A stretch of DNA of 64,000 nucleotides from Pseudaminobacter soli (ex Zhang et al. 2022) (GCF_014595955.1 NZ_JABVCF010000011.1:124001-188000), one strand, 5' to 3'. Shown: positions 20,519 through 31,047, counted from the stretch's first letter. Notes: a model not told the origin generated them from the letters alone. Numbers and translations are program-made.

Positions 20519-20992
20519 TCAGACGAAGCTGAGCTTGGTGATCTCGTAGCCGCGCGGGCCGCCGGGCGCATTCACCTCGACGGAATCGCCGACCTCCTTG
20601 CCGATCAAGGCGCGGGCGATCGGAGAGGAGATGGAGATGCGGCCCGACTTCACGTCGGCCTCCTGATCGCCGACGATCTGGTAGGTCTTCGTCTCCTCGG
20701 TGTCCTCATCGACGAGTTCGACCGTGGCGCCGAACTTGATCGTCGTACCCGACAGCTTGGAGATGTCGATGACTTCGGCGCGCGCGACGAAATCCTCGAG
20801 TTCGGCGATTCGACCCTCGTTGAGGCTCTGCGCTTCCTTGGCGGCGTGGTATTCGGCATTCTCGGAAAGATCGCCGTGCGAGCGCGCCTCAGAGATCGCC
20901 TCGATAATGCGCTGCCGCTCTTCCTGTTGACGCCAGCGCAGTTCTTCCTTGAGCGCTGCGAAACCACCGGCTGTCATCGGAACCTTGATCAT
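20519..20992 (-). CDS. greA: Transcription elongation factor GreA
   Basis: A 157-residue factor that rescues backtracked RNA polymerase by stimulating transcript cleavage. The N-terminal coiled coil carries the catalytic acidic tip region ([20 protein letters not shown]) and the C-terminal FKBP-like domain ends [15 protein letters not shown] 20992 ([10 protein letters not shown]) is the family start; an extension from 21055 is rejected. In many relatives greA lies next to carB; here it lies 25 kb away beside lpcC. Confidence 0.96.
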   Translation of the reverse strand: MIKVPMTAGGFAALKEELRWRQQEERQRIIEAISEARSHGDLSENAEYHAAKEAQSLNEGRIAELEDFVARAEVIDISKLSGTTIKFGATVELVDEDTEETKTYQIVGDQEADVKSGRISISSPIARALIGKEVGDSVEVNAPGGPRGYEITKLSFV

Positions 20993-21056
20993 TTCAGTTC
21001 GGCCCTTCCGCTTCTGTGTCGCGCCCGGGTCGGTGTCAAACCTGCTAGGCGGCAAA

Positions 21057-21092
21057 CAAAAAAAGAAAACGGCCCGCAGAAAAGGGGACCGT
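21057..21092 (-). terminator. Terminator after ogt
   Basis: Minus-strand ACGGTCCC and GGGCCGT arms pair with one T-G wobble and run into TTTCTTTTTTT. It lies between ogt and greA and separates their transcripts. Confidence 0.6.
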
Positions 21093-21186
21093 TCTCAGCT
21101 CTTTCGCCGCCAATATAGCAACGCTGTCGGAATTTTCACGCCCAAAAACATTCCACCGATTTTCGGGGCGTCACGCGCATCCGCCG

Positions 21187-21744
21187 CTAGAAGGGAAAGG
21201 CAGCCTGTCCGGCAGGGGAGGGCGGCCTCGCGCGCTCCATCTCGAGCAGCCGCCGCTTGGTCGCCTGCCCACCCGGCGCCGAGAATCCGCCCATGCGTCC
21301 ACCCGCCGCAAGCACGCGATGGCAGGGGATGATGATGGGAACCGGATTGCTAGCCATTGCCTGCCCGGTCTCTCGCGCCATGCCCGGATGACCGGCCGAT
21401 TCGGCCAGAGCGCCGTAGGTGGTGGTCTCGCCATAGGAGAGGCTGCGCGCCTGCCGGTAGATCGCCCGTCGGAATTCGTCGGAGCCGTCAAGATCGAGTT
21501 CGATCGCGGAGAAGTCCACCTTCTCGCCGCCTGCATAGCGTTCAATTGCCGCTATTGCTTCCTGGACGCGGGCTGGAGGCTCAGCGGCAATCGCGGGCGA
21601 TCCGCGCTTGAGCAGTCTTGCCGCGGTGCTGCGGCGATCGCTTTCCGGAAGCTGGAGGTGCAAGACGCCAGCCGGTGTCCAGGCGATGCCGATCCAGCCG
21701 AGGCGGGTTTCGAATAGCGTGTAGCCCGAGGCTAGAGGCTCCAT
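21187..21744 (-). CDS. ogt: Methylated-DNA-protein-cysteine S-methyltransferase
   Basis: A 185-residue suicide repair enzyme that takes methyl groups from O6-methylguanine. The acceptor cysteine is in IIIPCHRVLA (C141), the helix-turn-helix region SYGETTTYGALAESAGHP precedes it, and GGFSAPGGQATKRRLLEME closes the domain. ATG 21744 follows AAGGAGACTCGCACA. The C-terminal tail is slightly long and Pro-rich. It ends before a terminator and is probably monocistronic. Confidence 0.94.
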   Translation of the reverse strand: MEPLASGYTLFETRLGWIGIAWTPAGVLHLQLPESDRRSTAARLLKRGSPAIAAEPPARVQEAIAAIERYAGGEKVDFSAIELDLDGSDEFRRAIYRQARSLSYGETTTYGALAESAGHPGMARETGQAMASNPVPIIIPCHRVLAAGGRMGGFSAPGGQATKRRLLEMERARPPSPAGQAAFPF

Positions 21745-21975
21745 TGTGCGAGTCTCCTTCGCGATGAGCTTACCAAAGGTCGGGCCTGGTACAAAGCACG
21801 AACGCATCGGCTGTAGAGAAGTTGACTGCATGGCAAGAACGGGAGCGCGCCTTGAGTTTGCAAGCAATTTCAAGAGCTTCTCAGATTGTTCCGCCGCGAC
21901 GCACGAGATGCGATTGCCGCAATCCTTAAATTTGGGTAATGCGGCTCTGGGGACAACAGCACGGCAGAACCGGCA

Positions 21976-22893
21976 TTGCCTTTATTCTCGAGGAAGCTCC
22001 TCCTCCTTGGAGGTCTCGCGCCTGCGCTCCTTGCCGGCTGCGCGACGACCGAAACGAGCACTCCGGTTCCGGTGGTGAGCTACGATCTTGGGCCGGACGA
22101 CACGCCGCTTCCGGAAACCGTGGCCGTGCTCCCGACCCAGTCCTCCGGCGAGCCGATTATGGCACTAGCGAGTTACGCGGAAGCGCCTGAGGCCTCGCAG
22201 GCTCTAGCAGCGGCTGCCACCGCCGCGAGCGCGCCCATGGCGCCTGAGTTAAGCGCGCAGGTGTCTGGCCAGGCGGAGCAGGCGGGAGAGGCCGCCACCG
22301 GTGTCGCGGCGACCGAGGTTACTCTCCCGGATGGCACCATGGTTCCAGTGCCTAATGCGAAGGCCGGCACTGCCGTTGCGAATGCGGCAGGCCAGACCGG
22401 TTCGGCGTCTCAACCGGAAAAGGGCGTCGTAGTTGCGTCTGTGGAGACTGGTTCGGAGATGACCGAGGCGGCACTCGCCCCGGCCTCCCTAGTCAAGCTG
22501 GACGATCCGCGAGCGCAGCTCGATCAACTGATCGCGAAATACGCCGCCGTCTACGAAGTGCCGGTGGATCTGGTCCGGCGGGTGGTCAAGCGCGAGAGCA
22601 ACTTCAATCCCTCGGCCTTCAGTCGGGGGCATTACGGGCTGATGCAGATCAAGCACGCGACGGCGCGCGGCATGGGCTATCTGGGGCCGGCGCGCGGCCT
22701 GTTCGATGCCGAGACAAATTTGATGTACGCGGTCAAATATCTGCGCGGCGCCTATCTCGTCGCGGACGGGGATCACGAGCGCGCCGATCGCCTCTACCAA
22801 CGCGGCTACTACTATGATGCCAAGCGAATGGGGCTGCTCGAAGAGACCGGCCTCGGCACCGACCGGGTGAGACGCCGCCAACCGCATTTATAG
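21976..22893 (+). CDS. Lytic transglycosylase (SLT) lipoprotein
   Basis: A 305-residue outer-envelope enzyme. The only possible start in the frame is TTG 21976, since a TAA lies at 21937-21939. The product has a lipoprotein signal with lipobox ALLAGC (Cys about 22). Residues 30-165 are a low-complexity Ala/Pro/Glu linker. The C-terminal SLT domain has VVKRESNFNPSAFS with the catalytic Glu, then GLMQIKHATARGMGY and NLMYAVKYLRGAY. It cleaves peptidoglycan glycan strands with 1,6-anhydro formation. The linker probably spans from the outer membrane to the wall. Confidence 0.88.
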   Translation: MPLFSRKLLLLGGLAPALLAGCATTETSTPVPVVSYDLGPDDTPLPETVAVLPTQSSGEPIMALASYAEAPEASQALAAAATAASAPMAPELSAQVSGQAEQAGEAATGVAATEVTLPDGTMVPVPNAKAGTAVANAAGQTGSASQPEKGVVVASVETGSEMTEAALAPASLVKLDDPRAQLDQLIAKYAAVYEVPVDLVRRVVKRESNFNPSAFSRGHYGLMQIKHATARGMGYLGPARGLFDAETNLMYAVKYLRGAYLVADGDHERADRLYQRGYYYDAKRMGLLEETGLGTDRVRRRQPHL

Positions 22894-22947
22894 GCGCCGT
22901 CAACACTGCGACCGTGCAGTGAAAATCCGCCCGGCCAGGCCCTGACG

Positions 22948-23235
22948 TCAGCCGAACATCCGCTCCCCTTGCTCATCGACGATCTGCTGACCCTTTCGCA
23001 GAGCCATGTCAGCGGCATCGTCTTCGGAAGCGAAGCGGTCGGCCCGAACGAATCGGTGCTCCTTCATCGCGCCGTCTATCTCCTTGGATATGATCCCGCA
23101 GGTCTGGAACTGCCCCTCCGACTTGTAGGGTGCAGCACGGATGGTGAAGCCCTTGTATTCCACCCCGCGGCCGGCAGGCTTGGCGCTTTCCTGTGCGCCG
23201 CCAGCGCCACCGAACAGACGCTTCAGGAATGACAT
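22948..23235 (-). CDS. HlyU-family protein
   Basis: A 95-residue small protein matching the HlyU family: VEYKGFTIRAAPY, QTCGIISKEIDG, KEHRFVRADRFAS and KGQQIVDEQGERMF. HlyU was named as a haemolysin activator in Vibrio, but alphaproteobacterial copies sit alone and their role is unproven. A Gly-rich N-terminus (RLFGGAGGAQESA) precedes the domain. Convergent with the lytic transglycosylase gene. Confidence 0.8.
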   Translation of the reverse strand: MSFLKRLFGGAGGAQESAKPAGRGVEYKGFTIRAAPYKSEGQFQTCGIISKEIDGAMKEHRFVRADRFASEDDAADMALRKGQQIVDEQGERMFG

Positions 23236-23324
23236 CGCGATTTCCTCTGTTGTTTCAGGAAAACTAGCTCAATTGCATTCGGCGCGTCGAGCGCCACCCA
23301 CGGGCGTGAGGATTGCAGCCCCAT

Positions 23325-23747
23325 TCAAGGTCCGAGATGAAGCACGACCTGCCGGCGATGCGGCGCGGTACGATGCTCGAACAGATAGATGCCCTGCCAG
23401 GTGCCCAGCGCCAGGCGGCCGCCGGTGACCGGGATCGATAGCGAAACGAGCGTCAGTGCCGCCTTGATATGCGCCGGCATGTCGTCAGGTCCCTCGAGCC
23501 GATGGGTCAGATAGCTCATCGCCGGATCGTCCGCCGGCGGCACGAGGCGGCGCATGAAGGCCTCAAGGTCGCGGCGGACATCCGGATCGGCGTTCTCCTG
23601 GATGAGCAGCGAGCACGAGGTGTGACGCACGAACACCGTGAGCAGCCCTGTATCCGCGCCGGCATCCCGGACAAAACTCTCCGCCCGGTCCGTGAGTTCG
23701 TAGAGACCCTGACCGTTGGTGCGGATCTCGATCGTCGTCTGGGCCAC
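23325..23747 (-). CDS. YjbQ/UPF0047-family protein
   Basis: A 140-residue protein of the YjbQ family (UPF0047), some members of which show weak thiamine-phosphate synthase activity. It has the conserved FVRHTSCSLLIQENADPDVRRDLE, HRLEGPDDMPAHIKA and LALGTWQGIYLFEHR blocks; the histidines and glutamate form a metal-like cluster. Full length for the family and monocistronic. Confidence 0.9.
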   Translation of the reverse strand: MAQTTIEIRTNGQGLYELTDRAESFVRDAGADTGLLTVFVRHTSCSLLIQENADPDVRRDLEAFMRRLVPPADDPAMSYLTHRLEGPDDMPAHIKAALTLVSLSIPVTGGRLALGTWQGIYLFEHRTAPHRRQVVLHLGP

Positions 23748-23967
23748 GCTCTTACTCCTCCAGGGCGCGCTAAAACATACGCGTCAGCTTCGTGAGGGTT
23801 GCGTGAGCGCTGTTCAAAAAATTGAGCGGCAGCCCCGCTGCGACGTTCGGCTGCGCTTAAGCGCGTCCCTACTTGACCCCGAACACCTCGGCGCAACGCG
23901 ACAGGCTGAAACCGGCGCCGTCGGTGTCGCGTGTTGCTTCGACGTTCACGATCAAGCCGGCGGAAGA

Positions 23968-24576
23968 TCAAAGAGGCTTGAGGCCGAACTTGTCCAGGCA
24001 CATGGAGACGCTCGGGGCGCGAATGGCCGTCAGTTCTTCGTTCGATCCGGCTTGGGTTATGGAGCGGTAACCCTCGACGCCAAGTCGCCTGAAGACATGC
24101 GTTACCAGACCGTTGGCGTCGATGACCCAGACCTCGGGGATGCCATAGGCCGCATAGACGCCGATCTTGCGGCCGCGGTCATAGGCGAGGCTCGAGTCGG
24201 CCACTTCTATCGCCAGCAGCACGTCCGGGCCGCGCAGGTCGCCCGGAAAGATCGATCGCTGAAACACGCAGAAGTCGGGTTCGAGGAAGCTCTTGTCGTC
24301 TAGCCGCAGCGTGGTTTCCTGCGCAATCGACAGTTCGTCCGAGATCCTCCGCTGGAATTGGCGGTTCAGCTCGACCTTGACCATCTCGTGGCGCCCGCCC
24401 TTGGCTTGCATCGGAACGACCTCTCCCCCGATCAGTTCGAACCGCTCGTCCTCATCGATGATGCCTGCCCGCGTCATCGCTTCGATCTCGGCGACTGTCC
24501 AGGCGCGCCTGGGCAGGCCTTCCGCGGCCTGCGTGGTTGCCGGCATGGGCAGGAAGTCGGCCGTGTGCGTATTCAT
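23968..24576 (-). CDS. Uma2-family putative endonuclease
   Basis: A 202-residue Uma2 (DUF820) protein with a PD-(D/E)xK nuclease-like core: ERFELIGGEVVPM, the catalytic-type LEPDFCVFQ and LAIEVADSSLAYDRGRK, then YGIPEVWVID. The family is very abundant in cyanobacteria and patchy elsewhere; its biological substrate is unknown. No modification enzyme or toxin partner is next to it. Confidence 0.85.
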   Translation of the reverse strand: MNTHTADFLPMPATTQAAEGLPRRAWTVAEIEAMTRAGIIDEDERFELIGGEVVPMQAKGGRHEMVKVELNRQFQRRISDELSIAQETTLRLDDKSFLEPDFCVFQRSIFPGDLRGPDVLLAIEVADSSLAYDRGRKIGVYAAYGIPEVWVIDANGLVTHVFRRLGVEGYRSITQAGSNEELTAIRAPSVSMCLDKFGLKPL

Positions 24577-24644
24577 GCCGCAACCCTAACACAAAGGGCG
24601 CCTGCTTGCCACGCAGACGCCCAGTGATGGCAGGCAGCCGGGGG

Positions 24645-24938
24645 TCACCCGAACGACGAGATGATCTCCCGATAGGCGGCTTCAGGGAAAGCCTTCAAGG
24701 TGCGGGTGCGCACATTGCCTCCCGTCGAGAGTTGCAGCGCGAACCGCGCCATCACCGCATCGTCGGGAGCTTCGCAGACTGCGACCATGTCGTAGTCGCC
24801 CATGGTCAGGAAGAACTCCCGGAAGGAGCCTCCCATGTCCGAAAGGGCCTTCTTAGCCGCATCGAGCCGCTTCGGCGACTCCCGAACATTCCTGACGCCC
24901 TGATCGGTCCAGTTTATGAGAAGCACATAGGTGGTCAT
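24645..24938 (-). CDS. GYD-domain protein
   Basis: A 97-residue ferredoxin-like GYD-domain protein: YVLLINWTDQGVRNV, then FFLTMGDYDMVAVCEAPDD, where GDYD is the name-giving motif, and a C-terminal LSTGGNVRTRTLKAF. Function of the family is unknown. It starts at ATG 24938 behind GGGAGGTGAACC. Confidence 0.88.
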   Translation of the reverse strand: MTTYVLLINWTDQGVRNVRESPKRLDAAKKALSDMGGSFREFFLTMGDYDMVAVCEAPDDAVMARFALQLSTGGNVRTRTLKAFPEAAYREIISSFG

Positions 24939-25130
24939 GGTTCACCTCCCTCTGGCGCCGAAACGTATCGGACAGAGGATCGGCGCCGGACATTCCGCCC
25001 CCACCATGGAGGAGTATGCTCCCGCGGGCGATTGGGGGCAAGCGGCGGGAGCGCAGATCACGCCACAGTAGGCGGGTTACGACACGACGAGACTTTCGCA
25101 ATCGCGCTCAAAAGAGTTGCTCTCGCGCAT

Positions 25131-25160
25131 CTACTTAAAGTAGTGTAGTTACTATAACAC
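25131..25160 (+). promoter_or_regulatory. AT-rich dyad region upstream of unknown membrane gene
   Basis: CTACTT-A-AAGTAG (25131-25143) is a perfect inverted repeat. It is followed directly by an imperfect palindrome GTGTAG...TAACAC (25143-25160). Together they lie 33-62 bp before the GTG start at 25193 and are a plausible operator. Confidence 0.4.
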
Positions 25161-25192
25161 ATCTTTTAGTAGAGTTAAGAAGGGAGGCAAGG

Positions 25193-27091
25193 GTGGCGCA
25201 GTTCGTCATGTGCGCAGCTTTGAGCTGGCTTGTTGTGACTCTTCTCTTCGCCATGGATCCGAGCAGAGCGTGGAAGCCTCTTGCCAGGCGGCATTTCGTC
25301 CGAAGAGTTGCCCACAATATTATGACGCTGGCTTCGTTGTTTATCGTAGTGGGCGTCATCGTCGGGATGGGGTACCTGCTGGCTTATCGGCGCTTGGCCG
25401 GGATTCGGTCGTCGCTTGAGAATTGGTGGGACCAGTTCACCGAACTTTGGTTTGCACAGTGCCTTCTAGGTATCGCGTTTGGCGCGATCTTGGCGGTATG
25501 GCTCAGGCGGGCCTACAGGTTGCCGCCTAGCTCGGATCTTTCGCTCTCCCAGAAAGTGGAGGGGATCGCCCTAGTACTACTGTTCATTGTTGGCACGACC
25601 TCAACGCCGCTCGCAGAGCTTCTGCGCGGAGCGTCGATCAACACAGGTTTCCTCAATGTGACGCTTGCCGCAGCAACGACGCGTTCAGACGATGCAAGAA
25701 AGGGGAATAATTGGGCTCCACTGACCTTTGGCCCAAGGGGCGCCCACCGGCCAGCCGATGAGGAATTCGGCCTGAGAACGGTGGCTGACCTCCATATCCA
25801 TATGAAGACAGATGCGTCTCGAATTGAAATGGACTGGCAAACTGCCGGCCGTTATCCCGAGTTGAGCCGGGTGCCGGGGCCGGATCGCGTCTTGGTGCTC
25901 ACGGAGCGCCTTGAAACAGCGGCTGACACCTACCGCAATAATGTTTACGCACTCACCGAATGTATCCGATTTCTCAATGAGCAAACCGGCGATCGCGGGT
26001 TCGGTCGCTCGCTGTTGATGGGCCTGAAACCCGAAGTAGCGAAGCTTCATTATCTATCACTAGCGCGCATGTCACAGCCCTCCCCAGAAAACCAATTTGT
26101 TGATGAGGTGGATGAGACAGCGCGCAATCTGGCTACGAAGCTTCATCAGGCGATTGACGTAGCCGCCGACCAGGCAGGCGTCCTTGAGACCTTGAGACCC
26201 AAGAAATCAAACGGCCATTGCTCAGGTGCGGTTACGCCGTACAGCGCCGCGGATTTGTTCAACATACTTGCCGAACGTCGGCCATACATCTCGATACTGT
26301 ACGCTGCGCTATTGCAGTTGGATAATCAGGAACTTACGGGCGTTGCAGTGCTGGATCAGTGGCTCGAAGCCTTCGAGCGCTACAAAATGGACCATGAAGA
26401 ACCTGCCTTCCTGTGGTTCAAGCTGCGGATACATGCGACAGAATACCTCCTGTTCGAATCGTTGTTTCGCCGAGAGCCGGCGCAAAGACAGACGGATCTT
26501 GATTCACATCTTAAAAATACTGAACTCCTTATCAACCTGTACGGCACATTGCCCCCAGTGCAGGAGTACTACGAGAAGATTTTCGGAAATGATCGGATCG
26601 AGCTTATAGCTGATGGGTTCGAGACGGAGCCTGCTTACAGGCCTCAATGCCCGGGTGGGCTTCCTCGTGACGCTTTGACCCTGTCGCTTGGATTGCTTTC
26701 TTCGAAGGCTGTTTACGCCCGGCGAGCAACTCAGCATTCCGATTTCGCACGAAACTATATTCCTCAGACGAGGGCTTACGCGGAGCAAGTCGTCAATGCG
26801 GACTACGGTTGCCTCGCCCGCCAATATCCCCAGCAATTCGTACTTCAGACACGAGCAGAGAACTTGCGCGTGCTTGCGTTGCACAGGCTGGCGAGCATAG
26901 GGTCAAGGAGAGCCGCGCGTTCAGAGTATGCCGCCTGGGTCGTGCGCGAACTAAAGAGTGCCGAGGCCGCCCTGAAACTGTCCCGGACTCTTCTGGGGCC
27001 GTTGGACTCGACTGATGCAAAGGAGACCCGAGATGAGGTCGAGAAGTTACTTCTGGATCTTGATGTCGAATTGAGTTGGCGCGATCGCTGA
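25193..27091 (+). CDS. Unknown membrane protein with large helical C-terminal domain
   Basis: A 632-residue protein from GTG 25193, placed behind AGGGAGGCAAGG. I do not recognise a family. Four hydrophobic segments are seen at about residues 4-20, 43-66, 87-105 and 124-143. They are followed by some 480 residues without membrane segments, rich in Leu, Glu, Arg and Ala and apparently helical. No Walker, HExxH or other catalytic motif is evident. Cysteines cluster weakly (CSGAV, CPGG, YGCLARQ). Base composition is lower in GC than neighbours, the upstream DNA is AT-rich, and IS630 debris lies 100 bp downstream, all signs of horizontal gain. It could be a stand-alone signalling or defence protein, but nothing proves it. 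Confidence 0.8.
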   Translation: MAQFVMCAALSWLVVTLLFAMDPSRAWKPLARRHFVRRVAHNIMTLASLFIVVGVIVGMGYLLAYRRLAGIRSSLENWWDQFTELWFAQCLLGIAFGAILAVWLRRAYRLPPSSDLSLSQKVEGIALVLLFIVGTTSTPLAELLRGASINTGFLNVTLAAATTRSDDARKGNNWAPLTFGPRGAHRPADEEFGLRTVADLHIHMKTDASRIEMDWQTAGRYPELSRVPGPDRVLVLTERLETAADTYRNNVYALTECIRFLNEQTGDRGFGRSLLMGLKPEVAKLHYLSLARMSQPSPENQFVDEVDETARNLATKLHQAIDVAADQAGVLETLRPKKSNGHCSGAVTPYSAADLFNILAERRPYISILYAALLQLDNQELTGVAVLDQWLEAFERYKMDHEEPAFLWFKLRIHATEYLLFESLFRREPAQRQTDLDSHLKNTELLINLYGTLPPVQEYYEKIFGNDRIELIADGFETEPAYRPQCPGGLPRDALTLSLGLLSSKAVYARRATQHSDFARNYIPQTRAYAEQVVNADYGCLARQYPQQFVLQTRAENLRVLALHRLASIGSRRAARSEYAAWVVRELKSAEAALKLSRTLLGPLDSTDAKETRDEVEKLLLDLDVELSWRDR

Positions 27092-27199
27092 AAGGGAATT
27101 GGCTAAGAGCTCGCAAAGGCGCGCTAGCGCTATTCAAGCGAAGAGTTCCGTCGAGAGACAAACTGCGTCACATTCGTCAAAGTTTGCACTCCAGGGCAT

Positions 27200-27512
27200 T
27201 CAGTGCTTGATCTTGGCGGATGCTTGCTCGATCGCATTGAGGTCGGGGGAATAGTGCGGTAAGTACCAGAGCCGGCGCCTGCCGTCCGGATCATCTGCCG
27301 CACGGCGGCCGACTGGTGCGAGCGGAGAATGTCCATGATGACGGGTTTGAGCACCGGCAGGAACTGCTGCCAGAGATAGGCCCGGAAGCTCCGACCATTG
27401 ATGGGGCCTTCGAATACGAATGGGGGAAAGCCGATTCCAGCGCAGCGTGCCAAGGAAGGTCAGGGCGCGCCAGTGGCCCCTGCGGAAGTCGCCCAGCGGC
27501 GGTAAGCCGGGC
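27200..27512 (-). pseudogene. Decayed IS630-family transposase fragment
   Basis: Three reading frames on the minus strand together give a recognisable IS630 transposase C-terminal half: PPLGDFRRGHWRALTFLGTL and RWNRL, then FVFEGPINGRSFRAYL and FLPVLKPVIMD, then LWYLPHYSPDLNAIEQ followed by AKIKH. The second and third DDE-motif acids (IMD and NAIEQ) are visible, but at least two frameshifts separate the blocks and the N-terminal half is absent. No terminal inverted repeats were identified. Confidence 0.8.
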
Positions 27513-27538
27513 TCGATCGGGCATAGCGCATGGCAACG

Positions 27539-27631
27539 TCAAATGGCGACGAGAGGCGGTTCCGCCATTGCAGCACCGGCCGCCATAGTGAGCGCCCATA
27601 TAACCAGGATTCCTAATCGTACGATGCTCAT
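27539..27631 (-). pseudogene. Truncated secreted-protein gene (signal peptide only)
   Basis: ATG 27631 behind AGGGGGAACCCAG opens a frame of 30 codons ending at TGA 27539-27541. The product is essentially a complete signal peptide, VRLGILVIWALTMAAGAAMA followed by EPPLVAI. The frame breaks where IS630 sequence begins, so this looks like the 5' end of a secreted-protein gene cut by transposon insertion or deletion. Confidence 0.5.
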
Positions 27632-27699
27632 CTGGGTTCCCCCTGACTAAGGAGAGCAGATATTACTCAGGCGCTCCTGGGCCTGCAACCAACCGGTTG

Positions 27700-27734
27700 C
27701 AACCGGACCGATCTATGACGACTAGGTCCGGTTG
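27700..27734. repeat. Inverted repeat, 10-bp perfect arms
   Basis: CAACCGGACC (27700-27709) and GGTCCGGTTG (27725-27734) enclose 15 bp. A second short palindrome, AACCGGTT, sits at 27691-27698. It lies upstream of the truncated secreted-protein gene and may be its operator or a relic transposon end. Confidence 0.4.
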
Positions 27735-27811
27735 TGGGTACCGATCAACTGTCAAGAAGTTCCCGAACTCCTGGACCCGCTCGGATGCGCCAGGTTGCGT
27801 AGTGCTATGGC

Positions 27812-27885
27812 CGCTGGCAGACTTCCTCGAGTGCGTAGTCAATGCTCAGGCTGATGCCGAAGCACATGCCCAGCACGCGGTCCCC
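27812..27885 (-). pseudogene. Fossil of sigma-factor region 4 (rpoD-like)
   Basis: The minus strand reads DRVLGMCFGISLSIDYALEE followed by VCQRP and a stop. This aligns with the [23 protein letters not shown] segment of the rpoD gene 1.3 kb away (about 29128-29202), and the nucleotides are clearly related too. It lacks helix-turn-helix sequence beyond this point and has no start, so it is a non-functional duplicate scrap. Confidence 0.6.
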
Positions 27886-27899
27886 ATGTTTGCAGCACC

Positions 27900-28325
27900 T
27901 CAACTCGGCAGCGCGTCCGGTGCATAACTGTTGGCAAACTCTGCACTCGGGGCGATCGGCTTTATGACGTCGATCAGGACTCCGTTCGGATCCGCGGTAA
28001 TGAAATGACGCTGGCCAAATGCCTCGTCGCGCAGTGGAAGCAGGATCGGCAGCCCGGCCGCCTTCAGCCGCTCGTGCTCGGCATCGACATCCTCGACCTC
28101 GAAATTGATGAGAAGGCCCGACACCCTGCTCCTGCCGGACGCCGGTATCGTCTCGTGGGAGCCGTCGAGAATGGCCAGGTTGATCGCCGGGTCCTGCTTC
28201 AAGGTCAGATGGACATACCAATCGCTCTCGAAGGCCGGAGCGAACCCGAAATGCCGAACATAGAAAGCCGCCGTTTGCTCGACGGCGTCTGTCATGATGA
28301 CAGGATAGTAGCTCGTCACTCTCAC
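27900..28325 (-). CDS. VOC (glyoxalase/bleomycin-resistance) family protein
   Basis: A 141-residue vicinal-oxygen-chelate protein with two beta-alpha-beta-beta-beta modules: [20 protein letters not shown] and [15 protein letters not shown], then [18 protein letters not shown] and [19 protein letters not shown]. Possible metal ligands are H and E residues of these blocks. It diverges from a TetR-family gene, with two matching operator-like palindromes between them, so it is the likely target of that repressor. Substrate unknown; such pairs often deal with xenobiotics or antibiotics. Confidence 0.88.
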   Translation of the reverse strand: MRVTSYYPVIMTDAVEQTAAFYVRHFGFAPAFESDWYVHLTLKQDPAINLAILDGSHETIPASGRSRVSGLLINFEVEDVDAEHERLKAAGLPILLPLRDEAFGQRHFITADPNGVLIDVIKPIAPSAEFANSYAPDALPS

Positions 28326-28348
28326 GGGCTTTTCCTCTGGCTAGAAAA

Positions 28349-28365
28349 CATACATACTGCATGTA
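28349..28365. promoter_or_regulatory. TetR operator candidate 1
   Basis: CATACATACTGCATGTA is an imperfect palindrome that shares the pattern CATACANNCTGNATGTA with the second site 30 bp to the right. It is proximal to the VOC gene. Confidence 0.6.
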
Positions 28366-28378
28366 CAAGCCAATTTAA

Positions 28379-28395
28379 CATACAGGCTGTATGTA
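28379..28395. promoter_or_regulatory. TetR operator candidate 2
   Basis: CATACAG-G-CTGTATG is a perfect inverted repeat within CATACAGGCTGTATGTA. It reaches the A of the tetR start codon, so a bound repressor would cover the start of transcription. Confidence 0.65.
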
Positions 28396-28982
28396 TGCAA
28401 GAAGGAACTGTTTCCCGAACCAACCGCGAGCGAACGGAAGCGACCCGTGCAGCGCTGATTAAGGCCGCCAGAAGCCTGTTCGTGGAGAAGGGTTACGCCG
28501 AGACGGGCACGCCGGAGATCGTCGCCGCAGCAGGCGTTACCCGCGGCGCCCTCTATCACCATTTCGCGGACAAGCAGGCGCTGTTCCGGGCCGTGGTGGA
28601 ACATGAATCGGCAGCGGTCGCCGAGGAGATCGTTCGCAAGTCGTCAGACGGGACGGCAATCGAGATGTTGATTGCTGGCGGAAACGCTTTCTTTTCCGCC
28701 ATGGCCGTTCCCGGCCGTACACGGTTGCTCCTGCTCGATGGCCCTGCCGTTCTGGGACGTGCGGAGATGGACGCGATCGATGCGCGCCATGCAGGCCGCA
28801 CTCTGCGCGAGGGTCTCGCCTACGCCATGGAGCAGGGAGAGATCCGCCCGCTGCCGCTCGATCAGCTATGCGCCCTGCTCGGCGCGGCATTCGACCGCGC
28901 GGCCCTGGCGATCCGGAACGAAGCGGAGACAGCCGAATACCAGGCTGTGATCGGCGATCTGATCAAGGGACTTCGTCCATGA
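28395..28982 (+). CDS. TetR-family transcriptional regulator
   Basis: A 195-residue repressor with the TetR helix-turn-helix near the N-terminus (ALIKAARSLFVEKGYAETGT, then AAAGVTRGALYHHFADKQAL, residues about 17-60) and a variable ligand-binding domain. ATG 28395 lies inside operator 2 and has no clear Shine-Dalgarno sequence. A TAACAT -10-like element at 28375-28380 implies a very short leader, so the mRNA may be nearly leaderless. It probably represses itself and the divergent VOC gene. Confidence 0.9.
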   Translation: MQEGTVSRTNRERTEATRAALIKAARSLFVEKGYAETGTPEIVAAAGVTRGALYHHFADKQALFRAVVEHESAAVAEEIVRKSSDGTAIEMLIAGGNAFFSAMAVPGRTRLLLLDGPAVLGRAEMDAIDARHAGRTLREGLAYAMEQGEIRPLPLDQLCALLGAAFDRAALAIRNEAETAEYQAVIGDLIKGLRP

Positions 28983-28983
28983 A

Positions 28984-29013
28984 AAAAGGCCCGGACTGTG
29001 CCGGGCCTTTCTT
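28984..29013. terminator. Bidirectional terminator between tetR and rpoD
   Basis: AAAGGCCCGG (28985-28994) and CCGGGCCTTT (29001-29010) form a 10-bp stem with T-rich flanks on both strands, serving the two convergent genes. Confidence 0.85.
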
Positions 29014-29019
29014 GAAGTC

Positions 29020-31047
<2,028 letters not shown>

